Positions 33,670 to 42,500 of a stretch of DNA of 64,000 nt are shown piece after piece. Origin of the DNA: an uncultured Pseudoflavonifractor sp. (GTDB lineage Bacteria; Bacillota; Clostridia; Oscillospirales; Oscillospiraceae); contig CANSYW010000008.1 of NCBI GenBank assembly GCA_947651395.1, forward strand, positions 38,162 through 102,161, read 5' to 3'. A model generated the notes under the pieces. The model made no database searches and was not told the DNA's origin. It saw nothing but the letters and a program-made list of their open reading frames with translations. Numbering within the stretch: position 1 is the first letter of the stretch; each line of letters starts with the position of its first letter. The position numbers were made by a program, and so were the translations under genes.

Positions 33670-35280
33670 TCAGTCCGCCGTGCCCACCTTGGCCTTGATG
33701 ATAAAGAGGGTGGCGATCATCAGGGCGACGGCCACGGGCAGGGCGATGAAGATGTTGGGGACAAAGCCCGCCACGATGAAGCTCACAAAGCTCACCGCCG
33801 CCACCGTAATGGCGTAGGGCAGCTGGGTGGACACGTGGGTCACGTGGTCGCACTGGGCGCCGGCGGAGGCCATAATGGTGGTGTCGGAGATGGGGGAGCA
33901 GTGGTCGCCGCACACCGCGCCGGCCAGGCAGGCGGAGATGCCCACGGTGAGGAGGGTGGAGCCGGTGGGGAAGATAGCGGTGACGATGGGGATCAGGATG
34001 CCGAAGGTGCCCCAGCTGGTGCCCGAGGCAAAGGCCAGGAAGCAGGCCACCACAAAGATCACGGCGGGCAGCAGGCTGTAGAGGTGCTGGGAGGCGCCCT
34101 TCATGGCGGCCTCCACAAACTCGGCGGCCCCCAGGTAGCCGGTCATGGTCTTCAGGCTCACGGCCAGGGTGAGGATGGTGATGGGGGGCACCATGGCGAT
34201 GAAGCCCTTGGGCACGCAGGCCATGGCGTCCTTGAAGCTCATAAGTCCCCGGGCCACCACGTAGGCGATGGTGAGCACCAGGGCGATGAGAGCGCCCCAG
34301 GGCAGGGAGACAAAGGCGTCGGTATCGCCGAAGGCGGCGATGAAATCTCCGGCGTTGTCGCCCCAGAAGCCACCCACATAGATCATGCCGATGATGCAGA
34401 AGACAATGAGCACCACCACGGGAAGGATCAGATCCATCACCTTCCCCTTGGGGTTGCCCTCGTCCTTGCTTTCGGTCTCCAGGGCTCCCAGGTCGCCGGT
34501 GTGCAGGGCGTTGCGCTCATGCTGACGCATGGGGCCGTAGTCCAGCTTGAGAAGGGCCATGCCCACAATGAACACGAAGGTGAGCAGGGAGTAAAAGTTG
34601 AAGGGGATGGCCTGGACAAAGAGCTGAATGCCGCTGACGCCGGTGTCCAGATCGGCGGCCACGCCGGAGACGGCGGCGGCCCAGGAGGAGACCGGGGCGA
34701 TCATACAAACCGGGGCGGCGGTGGCGTCGATGAGGTAGGCCAGCTTGGCCCGGGAGATCTTGTGGCTGTCGGTGACGGGGCGCATCACGGAGCCCACGGT
34801 GAGGCAGTTGAAATAGTCGTCGATGAAGATGAGAATGCCCAGCACGAAGGTGGAGAGCATGGCGCCCACCCGGGTCCCGATGTTCTTCTCCGCCCAGCGG
34901 CCGAAGGCGGCGGAGCCGCCGGCGGCGTTGATCAGGGCCACGATGGTGCCCAGGATCACCAGGAACAGGAAGATGCCGGCGTTGTCGGCGATGGCGGTGA
35001 CCAGGCCGTCGTTGATGATGGCGTCCATGGTGGCCACGGGGGCGAAGCCGCAGTGGAGCAGAGCGCCCACCAGGACGCCGATGAACAGGGAGGAGTAGGC
35101 CTCCTTGGTGACAAGGGCGAGAAGAATGGCGATGACGGGGGGGAGGAAGGCCCAGGCGGTGTTGTAGAACCGGCTCACGGCTTCGGCGTCCTCTCCGGCG
35201 GCCATGACGGGGACGATGAGGGCGGCGCAGAGGACGAGCCCCACCGTCAGCAGGGACAGCAGCTTGTTTCTTGTTTTCAT
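33670..35280 (-). CDS. NhaC-family transporter under a lysine riboswitch (probable lysine transporter)
   Basis: Membrane antiporter/permease of 536 residues with about 11-12 membrane helices; motifs such as FIDDYFNCLTVG, GTSWGTFGILIPI and CGDHCSPISDTTIM are typical of the NhaC (Na+/H+ antiporter) family. The N-terminal hydrophobic segment (LLTVGLVLCAALIVPVMA) looks like a signal anchor. A complete lysine riboswitch with terminator precedes it. NhaC-family members behind lysine riboswitches have been proposed as lysine transporters (LysW), and I infer the same here rather than Na+/H+ exchange. It is inserted between the mocA and xdhC parts of the molybdenum hydroxylase island. Confidence 0.88.
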   Translation of the reverse strand: MKTRNKLLSLLTVGLVLCAALIVPVMAAGEDAEAVSRFYNTAWAFLPPVIAILLALVTKEAYSSLFIGVLVGALLHCGFAPVATMDAIINDGLVTAIADNAGIFLFLVILGTIVALINAAGGSAAFGRWAEKNIGTRVGAMLSTFVLGILIFIDDYFNCLTVGSVMRPVTDSHKISRAKLAYLIDATAAPVCMIAPVSSWAAAVSGVAADLDTGVSGIQLFVQAIPFNFYSLLTFVFIVGMALLKLDYGPMRQHERNALHTGDLGALETESKDEGNPKGKVMDLILPVVVLIVFCIIGMIYVGGFWGDNAGDFIAAFGDTDAFVSLPWGALIALVLTIAYVVARGLMSFKDAMACVPKGFIAMVPPITILTLAVSLKTMTGYLGAAEFVEAAMKGASQHLYSLLPAVIFVVACFLAFASGTSWGTFGILIPIVTAIFPTGSTLLTVGISACLAGAVCGDHCSPISDTTIMASAGAQCDHVTHVSTQLPYAITVAAVSFVSFIVAGFVPNIFIALPVAVALMIATLFIIKAKVGTAD

Positions 35281-35313
35281 ACGCGTTCAATCCTTTCTCT
35301 CACGCCCGGGGAA

Positions 35314-35350
35314 TAAAAAATGCGGGCGCCTTCTATGAAAAGCGCCCGCA
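35314..35350 (-). terminator. Riboswitch terminator in the transporter leader
   Basis: On the minus strand TGCGGGCGC (35342-35350) pairs with GCGCCCGCA (35321-35329), followed by TTTTTTA. It lies between the lysine aptamer and the start codon, so lysine binding should stop transcription. Confidence 0.9.
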
Positions 35351-35387
35351 GCAAAATGGACATGGAAAAAGAATGTCCAGCTCAGAC

Positions 35388-35551
35388 TTGATAGCGCTTC
35401 ACATACATGTGACAGTCCGGCGGGTGTTTCCCGACGGCCCAGGCAAGCGCCGGCAGACACCGGACGCTCCCTTCGGCGGCGCTCCCTTTCCCTCCCGGCG
35501 GCTGTCTGGCCTGTGCGGGGAGGTACTGATGAGAACCGCGCCTCTATCAGG
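35388..35551 (-). promoter_or_regulatory. Lysine riboswitch (L-box)
   Basis: Read on the minus strand, conserved elements appear in order: GATAGAGGCGCG and CATCAGTA, then GGGAGGGAAAGGGAGCGCCGCC followed by GAAGGGAG, then GCTTGCCTGGGCCG, and the 3' GGACTGTCACATGTATGTG, AAGCGCTATC. The P1 arms are GATAG and CTATC. The layout matches the Bacillus lysC leader element for element. It controls the NhaC-family transporter. Confidence 0.95.
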
Positions 35552-35567
35552 TTTTGATTTGTGGGTT

Positions 35568-35596
35568 ATAATATCACTGTTTTTTGCGGCTGTCAA
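35568..35596 (-). promoter_or_regulatory. Promoter of the lysine riboswitch-transporter unit
   Basis: On the minus strand a consensus TTGACA (35591-35596) and TATTAT (35568-35573) are separated by 17 bp. The riboswitch begins about 20 bp downstream. Confidence 0.85.
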
Positions 35597-35618
35597 GAAG
35601 GAATTTTTCTTTTCCGCC

Positions 35619-36362
35619 CTACTCCCCCTGCCGCAGGAAGCGGACGGTGATCGTCCCTCCGCAGATCATGGCGGGATCCAGCCCGGAGAGATCGAAGGTC
35701 TTCTCCGCCTGGGTTTCGCCGCCGCGCCACAGCTCCAGGGCGGCCTGAATGGCTTGATGCTCCGTGATCCCCCCGCCGATGGTGCCCGTGATCTGACCCT
35801 CCGGCCCAACCAGCATCCAGGCCCCCTCGCCCCGGGGGGCGGAGCCGGTCTTTTGGGTGATGACGCACAGCACGCCGGGGTCCGGAGGGGGAGGCGTGAG
35901 GGCGGCGCCCAGTCTGGCGCGCTCCTGTATCAGCTGAGCGGCGATCTCCACCGCCACCTCCGCGGGGGTCTGTCCCCCCAGCAGAAGACCGATGGGAGCG
36001 TGGACGGAGGCGAGGCGATCGGAGGAGAAGCCATGGGCGGCCAGAGCCTCCATCACCGTGGCCACCTTCCGGCGGCTGCCGATCATACCCACATAGGCAT
36101 AATTGCCCCTCAAAATATGCTCCAGACAGTCCCGGTCAAAGACGTGGCCCCGGGTAAGGACGCAGAAAAAGTCGCTCTCCCGGCTGCCCAGAGCATCCAG
36201 GGCCTCCGGAAAGGGGAGAGCGAGGGTGTGGGCCATGGGAAAACGCTCCCGGTTGGCGAACTCGGGCCGGTCGTCGATGACCGTCACCTCAAAGTCCAGC
36301 CGATGGGCGATATGGGCCAGCTCCAGAGAGATATGGCCGCCGCCGCAGAGGATCAGACGCAT
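35619..36362 (-). CDS. xdhC: XdhC/CoxI family molybdenum hydroxylase maturation protein
   Basis: Chaperone that binds molybdenum cofactor and supports its sulfuration/insertion (or, with YqeB/YqeC, selenation) for xanthine dehydrogenase family enzymes. 247 residues with the Rossmann-like XdhC_C domain first (LILCGGGHISLELAHIA, TVIDDRPEFA, MIGSRRK) and the CoxI/XdhC_N segment last (TQKTGSAPRGEGAWMLV, GTIGGGITEH). The domain order is reversed compared with the classical XdhC. It is third in the leftward set yqeC-yqeB-xdhC, separated from yqeB by 30 bp. Confidence 0.9.
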   Translation of the reverse strand: MRLILCGGGHISLELAHIAHRLDFEVTVIDDRPEFANRERFPMAHTLALPFPEALDALGSRESDFFCVLTRGHVFDRDCLEHILRGNYAYVGMIGSRRKVATVMEALAAHGFSSDRLASVHAPIGLLLGGQTPAEVAVEIAAQLIQERARLGAALTPPPPDPGVLCVITQKTGSAPRGEGAWMLVGPEGQITGTIGGGITEHQAIQAALELWRGGETQAEKTFDLSGLDPAMICGGTITVRFLRQGE

Positions 36363-36392
36363 GGGAAAACCCCCTTTTGCAATTTCTTTGGG

Positions 36393-37175
36393 TCAACGGG
36401 AGAAGTGGAGGAGCCCCTCCAGTACGCCCCCGCCGATGGCTCTGGCCTTGTCCGAGACGGTGAAGCAGTGCTCCCGGCGGCACCGGGGGTCGATATCCCC
36501 CGCCTTCATGCCCCTGGTGACGGGGAGACCCCGGGGAAGAAGGCCCCGGACGATGCCGGGGATGGCGGCGGCGACCTCCAGGCCCGTTACCCGGGCCACG
36601 GCCTGTCCCTTTTCCACCCGGTCGCCGATGGAGACCAGCGGTTCAAAGGGCCCGTCCGCCGGGGCCCGGATGAGCCGCTCGGTCGTATAGCCGCCCACGT
36701 CGCCGGGGACGCCGGTGTTGGGCTGGGCGGAGCCGGTGAGGAGCAGCCGGCCCAGGTGGTGGCCCCGCATGGTCTCCACCACGCCGTGGCAGTCCGTCCC
36801 GGCGGTGAAGCCGGGGCCCAGGGCCAGCACGATGGGGGCGTGGGTGATGGCGGTGCCGGTGTTGCGCTTGGCCAAAATGGCGTCCACCAGGGCGTCAAAG
36901 GGGAGCAGGGCGCGGATCTCCGCCGCCGGGTCGACCAGGACGGGCACCTCCCCCAGGGCCAGAAGGGCTCTGGCCTGAGCGGCGGAGTCGCAGTGTCGGG
37001 CGGTATAGCCCTCCACCGTGGTCTGAGCGTCATAGACGGCCTGGGAAAAGGCCGCGGCGCGGCGCACGGCGGTGGGCTTTTCCAGGTCGGTCATCACCAC
37101 TTGAAAGCCGCTGTTCAGAAGGCGTACCGCCACCCCGGTGGCCAAATCCCCCGCCCCTTTGATCAAAACCAGCAC
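36393..37175 (-). CDS. yqeB: Selenium-dependent molybdenum hydroxylase accessory protein YqeB
   Basis: 260 residues of the EF2563/YqeB family, linked by phylogenetic profile to molybdenum hydroxylases that carry a labile selenium ligand. It starts with a nucleotide-binding type motif (VLIKGAGDLATGVAVRLL), has AKRNTGTAITHAPIVLALGPGF near residue 103, and a C-terminal domain with GYTTERLIRAPADGP. It overlaps yqeC by 13 bp. Its biochemical reaction is unknown; the family association with YqeC, XdhC and MocA is well established. Confidence 0.9.
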   Translation of the reverse strand: MLVLIKGAGDLATGVAVRLLNSGFQVVMTDLEKPTAVRRAAAFSQAVYDAQTTVEGYTARHCDSAAQARALLALGEVPVLVDPAAEIRALLPFDALVDAILAKRNTGTAITHAPIVLALGPGFTAGTDCHGVVETMRGHHLGRLLLTGSAQPNTGVPGDVGGYTTERLIRAPADGPFEPLVSIGDRVEKGQAVARVTGLEVAAAIPGIVRGLLPRGLPVTRGMKAGDIDPRCRREHCFTVSDKARAIGGGVLEGLLHFSR

Positions 37176-37879
37176 AGTCCGTCACGCTCCTCGGGTGGGA
37201 AGCTCCACAAAAGGGCCCGGATCCCTTGGGCCGCCAAAAGCTCCCGAATGATCCCGCCCTGCGTCAGGAGGGCGGGGGTGTCCGCCTTGTTCAAAAGGCA
37301 GCGGTATTCCGCCCCGGCGGGCGTCCCCTTCCGTCCGCCCCGGGGGGAGGAGAGAAGGGCGGCCACATGGGCGGGGGTCACGTCGCGCGCGGGGTTTGTC
37401 CCCAGAAGGGAGGCGGCCGTCCCGGGCCGGTGGCAGCAGGCCGAAAAAGACCTTCCCAGGGCGTCCAGCCCCGCCAGGGCCACCACGGCGTCGGCGTTGG
37501 ACGGCACGACGGGCTCATGCTCCGCCGGAGCCTTCAGGGGAAGGCCCCGGGCCCCGTCCGCCTCCGCCAGCACCACGTCGGCAAGGCCCCGGAGGGCCTG
37601 GGGAGGAAGGGGACAGGTGAGCTTGTTGTCCGGCCCGGGGACCCCGAAGAGGGCCACCCGGTTCTGCTTCAAGAGCCGGGTGAGGGTCTGGGGGTCGCCG
37701 GCAAGGAGAAGCCGGGGATGGGGGCGGATATGGGTGGTGGTGGTCACCGCCACCGAGAGCCCTGCCTGTGCGGCCTCCCGGGCCAGGGCGTAAAGGGCAG
37801 TGGTCTTGCCCCCGCCCCCCACCAGGGCCAGAAGGGGGCAGCGCCGGGGCTCCAGGCCCAGGGCAGTCCAAAGCTTCAT
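37163..37879 (-). CDS. yqeC: Selenium cofactor biosynthesis protein YqeC
   Basis: P-loop protein of 238 residues. A Walker A-like GGGGKTTALYAL lies near residue 22, TTTTHI near 47, and EADGARGLPLKAPAEHEPVVP near 105, all diagnostic for the YqeC family of the selenium-dependent molybdenum hydroxylase system. First gene of the yqeC-yqeB-xdhC set, 2 bp after the mntP stop, so it may share a transcript with mntP. No selD is present in the window to supply selenophosphate. Confidence 0.9.
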   Translation of the reverse strand: MKLWTALGLEPRRCPLLALVGGGGKTTALYALAREAAQAGLSVAVTTTTHIRPHPRLLLAGDPQTLTRLLKQNRVALFGVPGPDNKLTCPLPPQALRGLADVVLAEADGARGLPLKAPAEHEPVVPSNADAVVALAGLDALGRSFSACCHRPGTAASLLGTNPARDVTPAHVAALLSSPRGGRKGTPAGAEYRCLLNKADTPALLTQGGIIRELLAAQGIRALLWSFPPEERDGLCWF

Positions 37880-37880
37880 C

Positions 37881-38438
37881 TCAGGCCAACCCCGAGAGAT
37901 GCTCCGCCAGGATCTTTCCGCCGATGAACACCAGCACCAGTCCGCCCAGCAGGGTGGCCCGGCGCTGGAAGAGCTGGCCCAGCCGGCGGCCCAGAAGCCC
38001 GCCCAGCATGGCCAGCAGAAAGGCCACCGCGCCGATGACGCCGGCGGCCAGGAGGATATCCACCTTCACGAAGGCCAGGGAGACTCCCACGGCCAGAGCG
38101 TCGATGCTGGTGGCCAGGGCCAGGAGGAAGAGCCGCCGGACGGACAGGTCGGTGACCGCCTCCTCCTCTCCGCCGAAGAGAGCTTCCCGGATCATATTGC
38201 CGCCGATGAGGGCCAGCAGGCCGAAGGCGATCCAGTGATCCACGGCCTCGATGTACGCGCTGACGCTGGAGCCCAGAGCCCAGCCCATGAGCGGCATGGC
38301 AAACTGAAATGCCCCGCACCACAGGCCGATCCGGGCGGCCTGCCGGGGCCCGAAGCCGGGCACGGCGATGCCGGTGGAGACGGAGACGGCAAAGGCGTCC
38401 ATGGCCAGACTCAACGCGATGAGGAGGATCTCAAGCAC
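37881..38438 (-). CDS. mntP: Manganese efflux pump MntP family
   Basis: Inner-membrane exporter of 185 residues and six helices. The two conserved acidic membrane motifs are LAMDAFAVSVS near residue 11 and ATSIDALAVG near 107. A GTG start at 38438 is chosen because AGGGGG lies 9 nt upstream. Nothing like the yybP-ykoY manganese riboswitch was recognised in front of it. It precedes yqeC directly; a functional link to the selenium genes is not evident. Confidence 0.9.
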   Translation of the reverse strand: MLEILLIALSLAMDAFAVSVSTGIAVPGFGPRQAARIGLWCGAFQFAMPLMGWALGSSVSAYIEAVDHWIAFGLLALIGGNMIREALFGGEEEAVTDLSVRRLFLLALATSIDALAVGVSLAFVKVDILLAAGVIGAVAFLLAMLGGLLGRRLGQLFQRRATLLGGLVLVFIGGKILAEHLSGLA

Positions 38439-38670
38439 AAAATGACCCCCTAAAAACAGATTGAGACCATTGTATCACACCCGTGGGGAAGGAGCAAGGG
38501 GGAAAGGGGCGACGGAGCCTGTTTATCGGGGGCCCCGAAATACAATGCGGCCCAGACGCCTGCTCCTTCGTCGGGGCAAGCTCCGTACCCCTCGCCCCGG
38601 CGCTGCCGCCAGAGCTCGCACACTTCGCTGCCCCTCCTCTCCCCAATAAAATCATTGATTTTATTGGGGG
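38439..38670. other. Gene-free GC-rich stretch with palindromes before mntP
   Basis: No credible gene. It holds a GGGGCCCC-centred segment near 38530, pyrimidine/purine-skewed sequence, and a perfect inverted repeat CCCCAATAAAATCA/TGATTTTATTGGGG (38640-38669). The translation of its minus strand resembles the tail of HemZ and the noc-parA spacer (GAP-x-K), which suggests a dispersed short repeat. Confidence 0.5.
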
Positions 38671-38768
38671 GTTCAAAAAACGGGAAAGGCCAAGCGCCTG
38701 CTCCTGACGCTTGGCCTTTCCCGTAAGGAAAGAGGATACAATGAAATGAAAAGAAACTGTCTCTTGCG
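38671..38768 (-). ncRNA. Candidate small RNA 2 with strong terminator
   Basis: Read on the minus strand: a conserved upstream block with CTTGGGTAT, then AAGAGACAG, a CU-rich single-stranded stretch with TATCCTC, and a 16-bp terminator stem (CGGGAAAGGCCAAGCG with CGCTTGGCCTTTCCCG, 38681-38723) followed by TTTTTTG. A related unit lies 200 bp upstream (38890-38972). Only the terminator is certain; the transcript start is inferred from conservation. Confidence 0.5.
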
Positions 38769-38805
38769 AGTATTATCATACCCAAGAGTTGTGAACGATA
38801 AAAAC
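38731..38805. repeat. Diverged direct repeat, copy 1
   Basis: Aligned with 38941-39010: both have AGGATA-S-AATGAAA, AAGA, TGTCT, CTCTT, then ATTAT or ATTTT, TACCCAA, GTTGT and AAAAC in the same order. The terminators beside them are unrelated in sequence. Confidence 0.65.
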
Positions 38806-38889
38806 AAAATCTGTTACAGAAAGATTAAATATAAAAAAATTTTTGTCATTTTTCTGTAAAAGAAGGGGATCTCAGGGGCCGGAGGGGGG

Positions 38890-38972
38890 AGGATACAAAA
38901 AAGCAGCGGTGAAAACCGCTGCTTTTTTGCAAAGGATTGGAGGATAGAATGAAAAAGATGTCTGCCTCTTTA
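38890..38972 (-). ncRNA. Candidate small RNA 1 with terminator
   Basis: Minus-strand unit parallel to candidate 2: upstream block with TTTGGGTAAA, then AAGAGGCAG, a CU-rich stretch with TATCCTCC (complementary to a Shine-Dalgarno GGAGG), and the terminator AAGCAGCGGT/ACCGCTGCTT (38901-38924) with a T6 run. The reverse strand reads as GGAGG plus ATG and a 10-codon frame, which is the alternative explanation. Confidence 0.5.
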
Positions 38973-39010
38973 CATACATGATTTTACCCAAAGGTTGTTA
39001 AAAAAGAAAC
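38941..39010. repeat. Diverged direct repeat, copy 2
   Basis: Partner of 38731-38805. It lies in an AT-rich island that contrasts with the GC-rich surroundings. Confidence 0.65.
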
Positions 39011-39049
39011 GCTGAATTGTTACGGGAGTTTTAAATCGTGGGAAAAGGG

Positions 39050-39505
39050 TTATTTATCTCTGACCTTTGTAAAAAAATCCCGAAGGAGCCCGGCGCACTC
39101 AGCCTGGCAGGGGCCTGTGTAGAGGTGGGGCCGGTGGCCGAAGGACTCCTCAAAGAGGTTGAGCACCGAGCCGCAGGCCCCCATGCTCTCGTCCTTGGCG
39201 CCGTAGCGGATCACGGGGATACGGGCGTTGAGGATGGCCCCGGCGCACATGGGGCAGGGCTCCAGGGTGACATAGAGGGTGGCCTTGTGGAGCCGCCAGC
39301 CCCCCAGGGTCCGGCAGGCCATGGAGATGGCCTCCAGCTCGGCGTGGCCCAGGGCGTCCCGGTTCCGCTCCCGGCGGTTGCGGCCCTCCCCCACGATCCG
39401 TCCGTCCTCCCAGACAATGACGCAGCCTACGGGGACCTCCCCGTCGGCCAGGGCCTCCCGGGCCAGCTCCAGGGCCCGGGACATATAGAATTCATCGTTC
39501 ATCAC
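39050..39505 (-). CDS. tadA: tRNA-specific adenosine deaminase TadA
   Basis: Zinc deaminase that converts A34 to inosine in tRNA-Arg(ACG), an essential decoding step. 151 residues; HAELEAI near residue 54 supplies the His ligand and the catalytic Glu, and PCPMC near 84 supplies the two Cys ligands. The start overlaps the mfd 3' end by 14 nt, so it is coupled to mfd. No clear terminator T-run directly follows; the next hairpin on this strand is at 38901. Confidence 0.95.
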   Translation of the reverse strand: MMNDEFYMSRALELAREALADGEVPVGCVIVWEDGRIVGEGRNRRERNRDALGHAELEAISMACRTLGGWRLHKATLYVTLEPCPMCAGAILNARIPVIRYGAKDESMGACGSVLNLFEESFGHRPHLYTGPCQAECAGLLRDFFTKVRDK

Positions 39506-42500
39506 AAGCCACCCTTCCGTAATCCTCCACCAGGGCCCGGGCCAGCTTCAGGGGATCCTCCCCCTTGCGCAGGCGAAGGGTGAGGGCGGGCTTTTCCCCG
39601 GGAGAGAAGAGCACCCGGCCCTTCCACCGCTCGTTGGCGCACAGGCCGGAGACCTGGCGGAGCTGAAATTCCGAGAGAAAGAAGACAAGATTGCTCCCCT
39701 TCTGCACCAGCTCGGTGATCCCCTGCCGGGCGGCGTCGGCGCGGAGAAGGGCCACGGCGATGAGGTTGTTTACCGGCCGGGGCGGGTCGCCGTAACGGTC
39801 GATGAGCTCGTCGGTGAGGTCGTCGGCGTCCTGCTCGCCCCGGATGAGGGCGATGCGGCGGTAGAGATCCATGCGCTGTTCCGGGGAGGGGACGTACCGG
39901 TCGGGGATGGAGGCGGAGACCGTCAGGTCGGCGGAGCACTCCGCCGGCGCCTCGGGCTTTTCCCCCCGCTCGTTGAGCACCGCCTCCTCCAGAAGTTGGA
40001 GGTACATGTCGTAGCCTACGCTCATGAGGAAGCCGGACTGCTCGGGGCCCAGCACGTTGCCCGCGCCCCGGATCTCCAGATCCCGCATGGCGATCTTGAA
40101 GCCGGAGCCGAATTCGGCGAACTCCCGGATGGCCCCCAGCCGCTTGGCGGCCACCTCGGTGAGCACCTTGCCCCGGCGGTAGGTGAGGTAGGCGAAGGCC
40201 CGCCGGGAGGAGCGGCCCACCCGGCCCCGGATCTGGTGGAGCTGAGCCAGACCCATATTGTCGGCGTTTTCAATGATGAGGGTGTTCACGTTGGGAATGT
40301 CGATGCCGGTCTCGATGATGGTGGTGCACACCAGCACCTCCACCTCCCCCTGGGAGAAGCGGGTCATCACATCGTTCAGTTCCTCCTGGGTCATCTTGCC
40401 GTGGGCCACGGCCACGGCGGCTTCCTCCCCCAGCAGCTCCTGGATGTGGGCGGCGGTCCGGGCGATGGTCTCCACCCGGTTGTGAAGATAGTAGACCTGC
40501 CCGCCCCGCTCCAGCTCCCGGCGCATGGCGTCGGCGAGCACCGACCAGTCGTGCTCCATCACGTAGGTCTGCACCGGCTGCCGATCCTGGGGTGGCTCTT
40601 CCAGGGTGGACATGTCCCGGATACCGGAGAGGGCCATGTTCAGGGTCCGGGGGATGGGGGTGGCGGAGAGGGTGAGCACGTCAACCTGGCGGGCGAGCTC
40701 CTTGAGCTTTTCCTTGTGGGTGACCCCAAAGCGCTGTTCCTCATCCACCACCAGCAGGCCCAGATCTTTGAACTTCACGTCCTTCTGGAGAAGGCGGTGG
40801 GTGCCGATGAGCAGATCCACCTTTCCCGCCGAGAGCTGGGCCAGGGTGGCCTTCATCTGGGCGCTGGTGCGGAACCGGGAGATCACGTCGATGTCCACCG
40901 GATACCTGGCAAAGCGCTGTCTGGCGGAGAGGTAGTGCTGTCGGGCCAGCACGGTGGTGGGCACCAGGATGGCGGCCTGCTTGCCGTCCAAAATACACTT
41001 CATAATGGCCCGGAAGGCCACCTCGGTCTTGCCGTAGCCCACGTCGCCGCACAAAAGCCGATCCATGGGTTTGGGCTGTTCCATGTCCCGCTTGATCTCC
41101 GCCACGCACCGCAGCTGGTCGGCGGTCTCGGCGTATTCGAACTCCTCCTCAAACTCCTTCATCCAGGGGGAGTCGGGGGAGAAGGCGAAGCCGGGCTGAC
41201 GCTGACGCTGGGCGTAGAGCTCGATGAGCCCCTTGGCCAGATCCTGCACCGCCTTTTTGGCCCGGGACTTCTGCCGCTCCCAGTCGCCGCCACCCAGGCG
41301 GGAGAGCTTTTTGGTCTCATTGGCGTCCTCGCCGCCGCCGATATACTTGCTCACCATGTCCAGCTGGGTGGCGGGGACATAGAGCACGTCGGCCCCGGCG
41401 TAGGCGATCTTCATATAGTCCTTTTCCACCCCGTCCACCGGCATCTTCACAATGCCCTGATAGCGGCCGATGCCGTACTGGCGGTGGACCACCAGATCCC
41501 CCTGGGAGAGGTCGGCGTAGGAGCGGAGCTTTTCCCGGTTGGTGGGGGCCTTGGAGCGCTTTTTCTTCACCGGGGCCGCGGAGCCCTCGGTGAGGACGGC
41601 TATCTTCACCGTGGGCAGCTCCATGCCGGAGGAGAGGCCTCCGCAGCAGATCACCGCCTGCCCGGGCTGGGGGAGGGCGGAGAGCTTGAAATCCACCGCC
41701 GAGCGCACCTTTTGCTCCCGCAGAAGGGTCTGGAGGTTGAGACAGCGCTGCTCTGAGCCGGCCAAAACCACCACGGAAAAGCCGGTGGAGAGGTAATGGT
41801 TCAGGTCGCTGACCGCCGTCTCCAGGCTCATGCCGTAGGAGGGGAGCTGTTTGGCGGTGACGGGGATGAGGGTGCGGGGCCGTTGGGGGTACTGGGAGGA
41901 GGTGAAGGAGTCCAGATAGGCCACCGGCCAGCCCTCCAGCTGGGCGGCCAGCTCCTCACCGGTGGCGCACAGTCGGCCCAGCTCGGCCAGCATCAGGCCG
42001 CTTTCCGCCAGGGCGGTCACGTCCTCGCCCAGCTGCCACAGGTAGTTTTTGCACCGCTCCATAAACCGGGGGGACTCGCTGATGAGTACCAGGGCGTCCT
42101 GGGGGAGATAGTCCGCCGCTGTGGCCATCTCTGGGTAGATCAGACCCAGGTACCGGTCCACGGCGGGGAAGGTGAGCCCGTTTTCCAACAGCTCTTTGTC
42201 CTGGTGGAGGGTCACCGTCAGGGCCTCGGGGGCGTTTCCCTTCCTGGCCAGGGCGATGAGCCGCTGTTCCAGGGCCCGACTGAGCCCCGCCGCGCCCCCC
42301 GGGGCAAGCTGGGGCAGCACCTCGGCGGCAGGGAGGATCAGGGCCTCGTCCAGCTGCTCGGTGCGCCGCTGGGTGGAGGGGTCAAACAGGCCCATGGAGT
42401 CCACGTCGTCCCCGAAGAACTCCATGCGCACCGGCTGGGGATGGGCGGGGGAGAAGAAATCCAGGATCCCGCCCCGGAGGGCGAACTGGCCCACGCCCTC

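Noticed and set aside
38439..38700. yybP-ykoY manganese riboswitch in front of mntP
   Set aside because: I could not find the conserved aptamer sequences; only palindromes and repeat-like sequence are there.
38950..38982. Ten-codon leader peptide on the plus strand (MKKMSASLHT) after GGAGG
   Set aside because: The matching position in the paralogous unit (38741) has only two codons before a stop, so the peptide is not conserved; kept only as the alternative to the small RNA model.
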